Source of the DNA: Anseongella sp036570465
GTDB lineage: Bacteria; Bacteroidota; Bacteroidia; Sphingobacteriales; Sphingobacteriaceae
NCBI GenBank assembly: GCA_036570465.1
Contig: DATCYD010000030.1
Coordinates: forward strand, 1 to 23,401
Direction of reading: 5' to 3'
DNA: 23,401 nt
Position 1 is the stretch's first letter. The number at the start of each line of letters is the position of its first letter. Below are positions 7,561 to 15,750 of the stretch, piece by piece. The position numbers and the translations under genes are program-made. The notes under the pieces are model-generated. The model did no database searches. It was given only the letters and a program-made list of their open reading frames with translations, and was not told the origin of the DNA.

Positions 7561-10500
7561 ATGTATCAAAGACCTTTTACTTGCCTTGCGGTAAAATGCT
7601 GCTTTTTCCTTTTTCTATTTGCTTTTCCGGCGCTTTCCAGAGCACAGGACGGGAGTCATGTTGAAGGAATAGTCACAGATGGCAATGGCGCTCCTCTTCC
7701 CGGAGTAAGCGTATTGCTGAAGAATACCCTGAACGGCACGGCAACCGACAATGAGGGACGCTACCTGCTGAACATCCCGGACAGAACGGGAACTCTTGTT
7801 TTTTCACTGGTGGGTTTCAAGACCATTGAAACGGCCGTTGACGGGCGCGAGACCATCGACATCGTACTTCAAATGGACGAAACGGCGTTGGACGAAGTAG
7901 TGGTGGTGGCTTACGGCCAGCAGAAAAAAGAAAGCATGGTCAGTTCCATTACCACCATTAATCCGGCGGAACTGAAAGGGCCCACGAGTAACCTGACCAC
8001 CATGCTGGCAGGACGACTGGCCGGCGTGGTTGCTTACCAGCGAAGCGGTGAACCCGGAGCGGATAATGCACAGTTTTTTATCAGAGGCATTACCACTTTT
8101 GGTTCGGGAAAAGTGGACCCGTTGATCTTGATCGATGGCATGGAATCTACCCCCAATGCGCTGGCCCGGATACAACCCGACGATATTGCCGGGTTTTCTG
8201 TGTTGAAAGACGCAGCCGCATCCTCCCTTTATGGTGCCAGGGGTGCCAACGGTGTGGTGTTGATAACAACAAAGTCTGGGGTTGAAGGGAAGCCTGTATT
8301 TAATATGCGTTTTGAAAGCTCCATGTCATCCAATACACAAAACTTCAAGCTTGCGGATAATATCACCTATATGGAAATGGCCAACGAAGCTGTTTTGACA
8401 AGGAACCCGTTGGGTGCCCTCCCGTATTCTCAGACGAAGATCGATCGTACGGTCGCCGGCGCCAATCCGGCTTTATACCCGAATAACGACTGGATTGACT
8501 TGCTGATTAAAGATTACACGCTGAATAACCGGTTCAATATGAATATGAGTGGCGGGGGGAAGGTGGCCAGATACTACCTGGCAGCTACCTATAATCAGGA
8601 TAACGGGGTCCTGAAGAACAATAAGAGAAATAATTTCGATAATAATATCAAGCTTAGAAGTTATCAGGTTCGCTCCAACGTGAATGTTCAGTTGACCCCG
8701 ACTACAGAAGGCATCGTCCGTACCTCGGGAACCTTTGATGATTATACAGGGCCTATCGGAGGGTTTGACGAGGACGGAAACAGGATTAATGGCGGATCCC
8801 TGGTTTTTGCCCAGGCCTTGTCTTCTAATCCTGTACTTTTTCCCGCCACCTTTCCGGCTGAATCGGTTACGGGTGCTTCGCATCCGCTCTTCGGAAGTGC
8901 CCGGGTTGGTGGTTCAGAAAATCTGTATAATAACCCCTATGCGAGTATGGTATCGGGATTTCAGCAATACAATACTTCCACATTAAATGTGCAGCTGGAA
9001 TTGAAACAGGACTTTAAATTCCTGACCCCCGGGCTGACCGGCCGGTTAATGGCCTATACGCAGCGGTATTCTTATTTCGATCTGTCCCGAAGATACAACC
9101 CGTTCTTTTATTTAGCCAGTCCGGCCAACGCGGATGGTTCTGACTACAATTTGTTTCTGCTCAATGAAGAAACGGCGACTGAATACCTGAATTACACACC
9201 GGGCGATAAGGTCGTGAATACCACTACCTACATGGAAGCAGCTGTGAACTATACCCGGGATATACGGGAAAAACACAACATCAGCGGGTTGCTTGTCATG
9301 ATCATGAGGAATTACCTGAATGGAAATGCACCTGACCTGCAGTCAGCGCTTCCTTTCCGAAACCAGGGAGTATCCGGAAGATTTACCTATGACTACGATA
9401 GCCGGTATCTATTTGAAGCCAACTTCGGTCTGAACGGTTCGGAACGTTTTGCTAAAAACCATCGCTGGGGATTTTTCCCCTCCGTTGGCGTCGCCTGGAA
9501 CATGGCCAATGAAGCCTTTTTCGAACCTGTCAAGAATACGGTTTCCCGGCTGAAGCTACGGGCCACCTATGGATTTGTCGGGAACGATCAGATTGGCAAC
9601 TCGAACGACAGGTTCTTCTACCTGTCCAATGTCAGCTTAACCGATGCGGGCCGGGGGAGTTATTTCGGGACCAATTATGGGTATAACAGGCCGGGTGTTT
9701 CCATTTCAAGGTATTCGAATGAAACCATCACCTGGGAAAGGGCCCGGACCGCGAACCTGGGGATGGACCTGACCTTGTTTAACAGCCTGGATATCATTGT
9801 GGATGTTTACAAGCAACACCGTAGCAATATTCTGATGACCCGAAACACCATTCCTACGACGATGGGGCTTACCGCAGCCATTCAGGCGAATGTTGGAGAA
9901 GCGGAAGGAAAGGGGATAGATCTTTCGATAGATTACAATAAATATTTTGGTAAAATGTGGCTGCAGGGTCGGGGAACCATGACGTATGCGACCAGTAAGT
10001 TACTGGTAAATGAAGAACCAGTTTATCCTGATCATCTGTCGTACCTCTATCATGTAGGGAATTCCCTGGGTCAGAATTACGGCCTTATTGCTGAACGCTT
10101 GTTTGTGGACGACGAAGAAGTTAAGAATTCTCCGGTACAGAGTTATGGAGAGGTCCGGGGAGGAGATATTAAGTACCGTGATGTAAGCGGCGACGGGCAG
10201 ATAACCTCCCTCGACCTGGTGCCTTTGGGACTGCCCACTACGCCTGAACTCATTTTTGGCTTTGGAATGTCCATGGGCTATGCAAATTTCGACATCAGTT
10301 GCTTTTTCCAGGGATCGGCCAGGTCCTCCTTCTGGATCAATCCTGCGAAAATTACACCCTTTGCCTTGAATGGAACGTCTCAGAATGGTCTCCTGGAAGT
10401 GATTGCAAACGACTATTGGTCAGAAAATGACCGGGACGTGCTGGCCTTCTGGCCTCGTTTAAGTTCCACGGTTAGTCAGAACAACTCACAGACTTCTAAC

Positions 10501-10731
10501 TGGTGGATGCGGAATGGTTCCTTTCTCCGCCTGAAAACGGTAGAGCTCGGTTACACGCTTCCTGAAAAGTCACTTTCCCGCCTGGGTGTGGATGGTGTCC
10601 GTGTTTATGCAAATGGAAGTAACCTATTTGTGCTCAGTAGTTTCGATTTGTGGGATCCTGAACAAGGTTCCAACGGACTGGGGTATCCGATCCAACGGGT
10701 TTTCAACCTGGGTGTGAATGTTCAATTTTAG
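7561..10731 (+). CDS. SusC/RagA-family TonB-linked outer-membrane protein
   Basis: TonB-dependent outer-membrane importer that works with the SusD lipoprotein encoded next to it to bind and take in a ligand, usually an oligosaccharide and sometimes a peptide. The 1056 residues are in the normal range. There is a signal peptide to about A28 (ALSRA/QD). A CarboxypepD_reg-like domain follows (about 33-105, starting VEGIVTDGNGAPLPGVSV). The SusC motif DEVVVVAYG, which includes the TonB box, is at 111-119. The plug domain follows at about 125-240, with FFIRG, DPLILIDGME and AASSLYGARGANGVVLITTK. The rest is a long beta-barrel ending in VFNLGVNVQF with the terminal Phe. No N-terminal STN signalling domain is present, so direct FecR/sigma-factor control is unlikely. 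The substrate is unknown. Confidence 0.96.
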   Translation: MYQRPFTCLAVKCCFFLFLFAFPALSRAQDGSHVEGIVTDGNGAPLPGVSVLLKNTLNGTATDNEGRYLLNIPDRTGTLVFSLVGFKTIETAVDGRETIDIVLQMDETALDEVVVVAYGQQKKESMVSSITTINPAELKGPTSNLTTMLAGRLAGVVAYQRSGEPGADNAQFFIRGITTFGSGKVDPLILIDGMESTPNALARIQPDDIAGFSVLKDAAASSLYGARGANGVVLITTKSGVEGKPVFNMRFESSMSSNTQNFKLADNITYMEMANEAVLTRNPLGALPYSQTKIDRTVAGANPALYPNNDWIDLLIKDYTLNNRFNMNMSGGGKVARYYLAATYNQDNGVLKNNKRNNFDNNIKLRSYQVRSNVNVQLTPTTEGIVRTSGTFDDYTGPIGGFDEDGNRINGGSLVFAQALSSNPVLFPATFPAESVTGASHPLFGSARVGGSENLYNNPYASMVSGFQQYNTSTLNVQLELKQDFKFLTPGLTGRLMAYTQRYSYFDLSRRYNPFFYLASPANADGSDYNLFLLNEETATEYLNYTPGDKVVNTTTYMEAAVNYTRDIREKHNISGLLVMIMRNYLNGNAPDLQSALPFRNQGVSGRFTYDYDSRYLFEANFGLNGSERFAKNHRWGFFPSVGVAWNMANEAFFEPVKNTVSRLKLRATYGFVGNDQIGNSNDRFFYLSNVSLTDAGRGSYFGTNYGYNRPGVSISRYSNETITWERARTANLGMDLTLFNSLDIIVDVYKQHRSNILMTRNTIPTTMGLTAAIQANVGEAEGKGIDLSIDYNKYFGKMWLQGRGTMTYATSKLLVNEEPVYPDHLSYLYHVGNSLGQNYGLIAERLFVDDEEVKNSPVQSYGEVRGGDIKYRDVSGDGQITSLDLVPLGLPTTPELIFGFGMSMGYANFDISCFFQGSARSSFWINPAKITPFALNGTSQNGLLEVIANDYWSENDRDVLAFWPRLSSTVSQNNSQTSNWWMRNGSFLRLKTVELGYTLPEKSLSRLGVDGVRVYANGSNLFVLSSFDLWDPEQGSNGLGYPIQRVFNLGVNVQF

Positions 10732-10749
10732 TACTCAACCGATCAAACG

Positions 10750-12663
10750 ATGAAAATATCAACTATTTCCCGCGTACTGCTGCCGGCGGTCGTGCTTACG
10801 GGCCTTCTTTCTGCCTGTGATAAGGCGTTCCTGGACGTGGTTCCGGATAATGTAGCCACCATAGACAATGCCTTTGCAAATCGTCAGGAAGCCGAGAAGT
10901 TCCTGTTTACCTGTTATAATTTCCTGCCCCAGCAAGGACATCCGGAAACCAATCCGGGAATCAATACGGGAGACGAGTTTTGGGTTTACTGGCCCATTAC
11001 CAGTCAGGATTCCTGGTCACTGGATCCCTATAATATTGCCCGTGGCCTGCAAAACAAGGTCAGCCCCATGATGAACTACTGGGACGGGTATGATAATAAA
11101 TCAATGTGGCAAGGCATCCGGAATTGCAATATCTTTTTGGAGAATATTGATCGTCCGGTAGATCTGGAACCGTATGTAAAGGAGCGGTGGGTCGCTGAAG
11201 CCAAATTTCTGAAAGCCTATTTTCACTGGTTTTTATTGCGGATGTACGGTCCTATTCCCATTATGGACAAAAATCTTCCTATTTCTGTTTCGGCTTCCGA
11301 GGCGAAGGTTTTCAGGCAACCGGTGGATTCTGTGGTGAATTATATCGCCGGTTTACTAGATGAAGCGGCAGCGGGCGATATGAATACCGGCCTGCCCTCC
11401 CGTATAACCAGCTTGTCAACTGAGCTCGGCAGGGTCACCAAACCGGCGGTCCTGGCACTGAAAGCCCGTTTGCTGGTTACTGCTGCCAGTCCATTGTTTA
11501 ACGGCAATACCGATTTCGCCAATCTCAAAAATCCGGACGGTACACCTCTTTTCAATTCCACTTTCGATCCCGGTAAATGGGAACGCGCCGCTTCCGCTTG
11601 CAAAGCCGCTGTGGAATCAGCAGAAGCCGCCGGACACGCCTTGTATTATTTTGACGACGGCCCCCAGGACCTGGATGAGAATACCAGGATTGAAATGAAT
11701 ATTCGGAATGCCGTATGCGAAAAATGGAACGATGAATTGCTGTTTGGAAGCACTTCTTACGGCAATCCGACCGGCCCTATCCAGTTGTATGCCTGCCCTC
11801 AGTTTGATCAGAATATTATCAATCTGTCACTGAAGGCGCAATTGGCTCCCACACTAAAGATGGCCGAATTATTCTATACCGAAAACGGTGTGCCCATCTC
11901 TGAGGATAAAACCTGGGACTATGCAGATCGGTATAATTTGCGAATAGCCACCTCTGACGACGAAGCACTTCAAACAGGATACCAGACAGTTGGCTTGCAT
12001 TTTAACCGGGAACCTCGTTTTTACGCCGATATGGCTTTTGACGGCTCAAAATGGTTTATGCAGACCGGGACATATAACATTCAGAGCAAGTCTGAACAGC
12101 ATACAGGAAAAAAGCAAAGCCGTTTGTATTCCATCACTGGATATTACACCAAGAAATTGGTTAACTGGAATTTGGTGGCAACTCAGACATCGGTCAATAT
12201 AGAAGCATATCCATGGCCTATTATCCGGTTGGGAGACGTGTACCTGTTATACGCAGAAGCGTTGAATGAAATAAACCGGCAGGAAGAAGCGCTGACTTTC
12301 CTGAATCTTATCCGGGAACGGGCCGGACTGGAATCGGTGGAAGATTCCTGGACCAACTTTTCCTCCAACCCCAATAAGTATCAGGATCAGGACGGACTCA
12401 GGGAAATCATCCATCAGGAACGCATGATTGAAATGGCCTTCGAGGGAAGCCGGTATTGGGATTTGAAACGTTGGAAAAAGGCTGCGCAGACCTTGAATGA
12501 ACCGGTTTACGGCTGGGATATAATCCAGACCACCTATGAAGATTATAACCGGAGAGTGTTATTGTACAACCAGACGTTCAACAGTCCCCGGGATTATTTC
12601 TGGCCCATCCGTGAAAATAACCTGCTTGTTAATCCGAACCTGGTCCAGAATACCGGCTGGTAA
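10750..12663 (+). CDS. SusD/RagB-family outer-membrane lipoprotein
   Basis: Surface ligand-binding lipoprotein that closes over the SusC barrel. It has 637 residues. The signal peptide ends in the lipobox LLSAC, so C23 would be lipidated. The SusD fold is recognisable. The N-terminal part has LDVVPDNVATIDNAF. Helical TPR-like stretches follow, with EAKFLKAYFHWFLLRMYGPIPI near residues 150-175. The C-terminal RagB part has RLGDVYLLYAEALNEI, INLIRERAGL-like sequence and HQERMIEMAFEGSRYWDLKRW, and ends in PNLVQNTGW. The gene lies 18 bases after SusC and 8 bases before the next lipoprotein gene, clearly in one operon. It is longer than many SusD proteins (about 500-600), with inserts in the middle. 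Confidence 0.96.
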   Translation: MKISTISRVLLPAVVLTGLLSACDKAFLDVVPDNVATIDNAFANRQEAEKFLFTCYNFLPQQGHPETNPGINTGDEFWVYWPITSQDSWSLDPYNIARGLQNKVSPMMNYWDGYDNKSMWQGIRNCNIFLENIDRPVDLEPYVKERWVAEAKFLKAYFHWFLLRMYGPIPIMDKNLPISVSASEAKVFRQPVDSVVNYIAGLLDEAAAGDMNTGLPSRITSLSTELGRVTKPAVLALKARLLVTAASPLFNGNTDFANLKNPDGTPLFNSTFDPGKWERAASACKAAVESAEAAGHALYYFDDGPQDLDENTRIEMNIRNAVCEKWNDELLFGSTSYGNPTGPIQLYACPQFDQNIINLSLKAQLAPTLKMAELFYTENGVPISEDKTWDYADRYNLRIATSDDEALQTGYQTVGLHFNREPRFYADMAFDGSKWFMQTGTYNIQSKSEQHTGKKQSRLYSITGYYTKKLVNWNLVATQTSVNIEAYPWPIIRLGDVYLLYAEALNEINRQEEALTFLNLIRERAGLESVEDSWTNFSSNPNKYQDQDGLREIIHQERMIEMAFEGSRYWDLKRWKKAAQTLNEPVYGWDIIQTTYEDYNRRVLLYNQTFNSPRDYFWPIRENNLLVNPNLVQNTGW

Positions 12664-12671
12664 TCTAAATA

Positions 12672-13844
12672 ATGATGAAAATGAAACGTTCCATAATCTA
12701 TATATCGCTTTTTCTGGCGCTAGGGGCCCCTGCCTGCCAGGAAACCGAAGTAGCGCCCACTGTCAACGATGGTGTAGCGCCCGGACCGGTGACCGTATCG
12801 GGAGTAACCAACCTGAGCGGTGCCGCGGAGATATACTTTCAACTTCCCTCTGATGACGATGTGCTGTATGTAAAGGGCCAGTATTCGACTGCGGACGGAC
12901 AGGTGAGAGAATCGAAGGTGAGTTATTATAACAGGAGCCTTACCGTAAGCGGTTTTGGCGATACCCGCGAATACGATGTACAACTTTATGCTGTGGACAA
13001 GGGTGGAAATGAATCAGCACCCGTATCGGTGACAGTGCATCCCGAAAAAGCGCCCTTTTTGCTGGTTTATGACAGCTTAAAGGTCATATCCGATTTCGGT
13101 GGGATCAATATTTCCTACCGGAATGAGGAAGAGGACAATGTGGCGATCATTGTCCTGACAGACGATTCGCTTGGCAATTTTGTCCCTGTTAACACGCATT
13201 ACACAAATCTGCGGAGGGGTGATTTCAGTACTCGCGGGCTCCCATCGGAAGAGACCGAATTTGGCGTCTATATCCGGGACCGCTGGGGAAACTTGTCTGA
13301 TACCCTTTTAGTGACGCTGAAACCCTTGTTCGAGATCCTGTTGGACCGTACTCAGATGCGAGGCGTTACGTTGCCTACGGACGCGCCGCTTGGATATGGA
13401 GGAAATATCTTTGGTTTGTTCGACGGAAATGTGAACGGTGGCCACTACCACACCGGTGATGCCGCCAGGATGCCCCAATGGTTTACCTTCGATATGGGAG
13501 TGACTGCCAAACTAAGCCGTCTGACCTGGTTTATGCGGCCGGGCTTCTTTTATTCCCTGCACAATCCTCGCATTGTTGAAATTTGGGGAACCAATGAGTA
13601 CGATCCGGATGGGAGTTTTGACAGTTGGACCTTGCTGACCACGCATGAACAAATAAAGCCATCGGGACTGCCGGTAGGACAGTTGTCGAATGCGGATATG
13701 GATGCTGCCGCCCTGGGCGAAACAGTGACATTTCCACTCGATGTGCCCAAGGTGAGGTATCTGCGCTTCAAGACCCTGCAAAACTGGTCGAACGGCAGCT
13801 ACGTCAATTTTTATGAGATCCGCCTCTGGGGAGATCCTAACTGA
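12672..13844 (+). CDS. SusCD-associated lipoprotein with DUF4959, DUF5126 and DUF5000-type domains
   Basis: A 390-residue lipoprotein. The signal peptide ends GAPAC, giving C22 as the likely lipidated residue, although Pro in the lipobox is unusual. Three parts can be seen. A fibronectin-like domain (about 35-125; GPVTVSGVTNLSGAAEIYFQLP, of DUF4959 type) comes first. A second beta domain follows (about 126-225; DUF5126 type). The C-terminal part (about 235-388) is of DUF5000 type, related to F5/8 type C (discoidin) carbohydrate-binding modules, with PQWFTFDMG, IVEIWGTNEYDPDGSFDSWTL and VRYLRFKT. Such proteins are common after SusD and probably act as extra surface glycan-binding proteins. No catalytic residues are evident. 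Domain names come from memory of this architecture. The C-terminal domain resembles that of the next gene. Confidence 0.85.
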   Translation: MMKMKRSIIYISLFLALGAPACQETEVAPTVNDGVAPGPVTVSGVTNLSGAAEIYFQLPSDDDVLYVKGQYSTADGQVRESKVSYYNRSLTVSGFGDTREYDVQLYAVDKGGNESAPVSVTVHPEKAPFLLVYDSLKVISDFGGINISYRNEEEDNVAIIVLTDDSLGNFVPVNTHYTNLRRGDFSTRGLPSEETEFGVYIRDRWGNLSDTLLVTLKPLFEILLDRTQMRGVTLPTDAPLGYGGNIFGLFDGNVNGGHYHTGDAARMPQWFTFDMGVTAKLSRLTWFMRPGFFYSLHNPRIVEIWGTNEYDPDGSFDSWTLLTTHEQIKPSGLPVGQLSNADMDAAALGETVTFPLDVPKVRYLRFKTLQNWSNGSYVNFYEIRLWGDPN

Positions 13845-13868
13845 TCCGTGTATTTTAAACCGAAAGAA

Positions 13869-15077
13869 ATGAAATTCAATACGCAATCTGTCGTCCTCGC
13901 TTTCCTGCTTTGTGTATGCTGCCTGACAGCCTGCACCAAAGAGGACGATTATAAAAAGTTCACAAAAGATGGTGAGATCACATACCCGGGCAGGGTGGAT
14001 ACGGTGATCGTTCGTTCAGGTTATCATCGTGTATTGCTCCGGATTGCCCTGGGCAGTGATCCGGCGGTTACCAGGGTCCGGGCCTACTGGCATGATGGAA
14101 CCGATTCCACAGAAATGGCTGTCAATGGTAATTCCGGGAATGATACGATAGGTTTATCCGTTGAAGGCTTGAGCGAAGGACAGTATAATTTCAGCGTATT
14201 TACTTATGACGCTAATAACAATGAATCGGTTGTCAAGCGGGCAGCAGGAACGGTATATGGCGAAAACTACATGAAGGCGCTTTCAAACCGGGCAATGAGT
14301 TCACTTGAACAATCTGCTGACGGGAACCGGATCCTGATCGGATGGAGCTCTCCTTTGGTAGGGGAGGCCGGTATTTCCCTGGATTACAAGGATGTTAACG
14401 GGGTGTCCCGCAATTTGCTGGTGCCAGTTACAGAAACAGTCACCGAGTTGCCTTCCTATGAGGAAGAAAGTCAGTTGCAATATCGTTCCTTCTTTCTTCC
14501 CGAACCGGATGCTGTTGACACCTTTTTTCTGGACCATGTCCAGGTAACCTTGCCGTTATATGAACGGCAACTTCCTAAAGAGAATTTCAACATCGTAGTG
14601 CTTCCTACGGATGCTCCTGAAGGAGGCTATGGCTGGCTAATGAATTTTCTGTGGAATGAAAATTACGGTACGCCTGGTTTTGCTACCGCTAATGGCGATG
14701 ATCAGTGGTTCACCTTTGACAGCGGCAGTTCCATCGTACCCAGCAGGATGAAAACCTGGCAGGCGAGCGATCGCCTTTACAAAGATCAGAATCTGAAGAA
14801 GTTTGAGATATGGGGAAGTAATGATCCGGCGGCAGATGGCAGCTGGGACAGCTGGACGCTGCTCATGACCTGCGAATCTGTAAAGCCTTCGGGACTGCCA
14901 CTAGGTCAATTAAGTGACGCTGATGTTGCCTACGCGACTGCAGGCGAGGAATTTGTCTTTCCCGAAGGAACTCCGGCTGTCCGGTACTACCGGATCAAGG
15001 TGCTGGAAACCTGGGATAGCAGTCAGCCGTTCATTACCATGTCGGAGCTAACCTTCTGGACGCGGGAACGGCCCTGA
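13869..15077 (+). CDS. DUF4998-type lipoprotein with C-terminal discoidin-like domain
   Basis: A 402-residue lipoprotein and last gene of the SusCD operon. I chose the ATG at 13869, not the in-frame GTG at 13848, because it gives a clean signal peptide with lipobox LTAC (C22). The N-terminal part (about 30-205) looks like DUF4998: EITYPGRVDTVIVRSGYHRVLL, then RAYWHDGTDS and YNFSVFTYDANNNESV. The C-terminal part (about 235-400) is discoidin-like: DQWFTFDSG, KFEIWGSNDPAADGSWDSWTLL and VKPSGLPLGQLSDAD. It matches the end of the preceding protein, with about half of residues identical by eye. It is likely on the outer-membrane surface or facing the periplasm, binding the same ligand. No enzyme active site is seen. 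Confidence 0.83.
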   Translation: MKFNTQSVVLAFLLCVCCLTACTKEDDYKKFTKDGEITYPGRVDTVIVRSGYHRVLLRIALGSDPAVTRVRAYWHDGTDSTEMAVNGNSGNDTIGLSVEGLSEGQYNFSVFTYDANNNESVVKRAAGTVYGENYMKALSNRAMSSLEQSADGNRILIGWSSPLVGEAGISLDYKDVNGVSRNLLVPVTETVTELPSYEEESQLQYRSFFLPEPDAVDTFFLDHVQVTLPLYERQLPKENFNIVVLPTDAPEGGYGWLMNFLWNENYGTPGFATANGDDQWFTFDSGSSIVPSRMKTWQASDRLYKDQNLKKFEIWGSNDPAADGSWDSWTLLMTCESVKPSGLPLGQLSDADVAYATAGEEFVFPEGTPAVRYYRIKVLETWDSSQPFITMSELTFWTRERP

Positions 15078-15114
15078 ACAAACCGTACTTCAGGGAAATT
15101 TCCTATTTTGCGTC

Positions 15115-15699
15115 ATGGGTAAGTTCGAAACGGCTCTTGAGGCCATTGACCGATATAACCGGCAAGATCCGGTCCGGTTTTCTTTCCGGGGCGAAGATTG
15201 GCCCCAGGAGTATTTTCTATCCTTAAAAGTGCAGGATTGGATCGAACGTTTGCAGCCAGGCGCCGGTGAGGAGTTGCTGCTGGCAGCCAGGGCGCATCAT
15301 ATCGGACGATGGGAAGTTCCGCGTGATCAGTATCCCGACGGGAGGACAGGTTATCTGAACTGGAGAAAAGATCTGGCAGAACGGCATGCGGAAACCACGG
15401 CTTCCATCCTGAGGGAAGCCGGATATTCAACTTCAAAAATTGAACGGGTAAGACAATTGATCCTTAAGAAACAACTCAAGACAGACCCGGAGGTACAGCT
15501 TTTGGAAAACACCTTGTGCCTGGTTTTCCTGCAGTACCAGTACGAAGAGTTCAGACAAAAACATCCGCAAGAGAAAGTAGTCCGGATTCTGAAAAAATCA
15601 TGGCAGAAGATGGATGCCCGGGGCAGGGAAGAAGCGCTGAAACTGGATTACTCACCCGGGGGAAATGAGTCCCTGCGTGAAGCCCTTGAGTTGCAATAA
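15115..15699 (+). CDS. DUF4202 family protein
   Basis: A 194-residue cytoplasmic protein with no signal peptide. It fits the DUF4202 family well along its whole length. Conserved blocks are PVRFSFRGEDWPQEYFLS near residues 20-37, AARAHHIGRWEVPRDQYPDGRTGYLNWR (about 57-84), LKTDPEVQLLENTLCLVFLQ (about 122-141), and KKSWQKMDARGREEAL near 162-177. The His, Glu and Asp residues spaced through a mostly helical protein suggest an HD-like metal site, but that is inference. Some eukaryotic members carry a glutamyl-tRNA synthetase label, which lacks support: no HIGH or KMSKS motif is present here. It begins 37 bases after the SusCD operon. TATTTTG at 15104-15110 is a weak candidate for its own promoter. 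Confidence 0.88.
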   Translation: MGKFETALEAIDRYNRQDPVRFSFRGEDWPQEYFLSLKVQDWIERLQPGAGEELLLAARAHHIGRWEVPRDQYPDGRTGYLNWRKDLAERHAETTASILREAGYSTSKIERVRQLILKKQLKTDPEVQLLENTLCLVFLQYQYEEFRQKHPQEKVVRILKKSWQKMDARGREEALKLDYSPGGNESLREALELQ

Positions 15700-15701
15700 T
15701 A

Positions 15702-15724
15702 AGGAGGATATCGCGTTTCCTCCT
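15702..15724 (+). promoter_or_regulatory. hairpin enclosing an AGGAGG sequence before the permease gene
   Basis: AGGAGGA (15702-15708) pairs perfectly with TCCTCCT (15718-15724) around a nine-base loop. It lies just after the DUF4202 stop and 26 bases before the permease ATG. No T run follows, so it is not a standard terminator. The left arm is a perfect Shine-Dalgarno sequence but too far from the start at 15751 to serve it. A role in RNA stability or control is only a guess. Confidence 0.35.
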
Positions 15725-15750
15725 GTGGTACCAAATCCATTTTGTAAACG

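Noticed and set aside
15090..15105. Possible terminator after the SusCD operon (AGGGAAATTTCCT)
   Set aside because: The arms meet with no loop and there is no proper T run, so a stable hairpin terminator is not supported.
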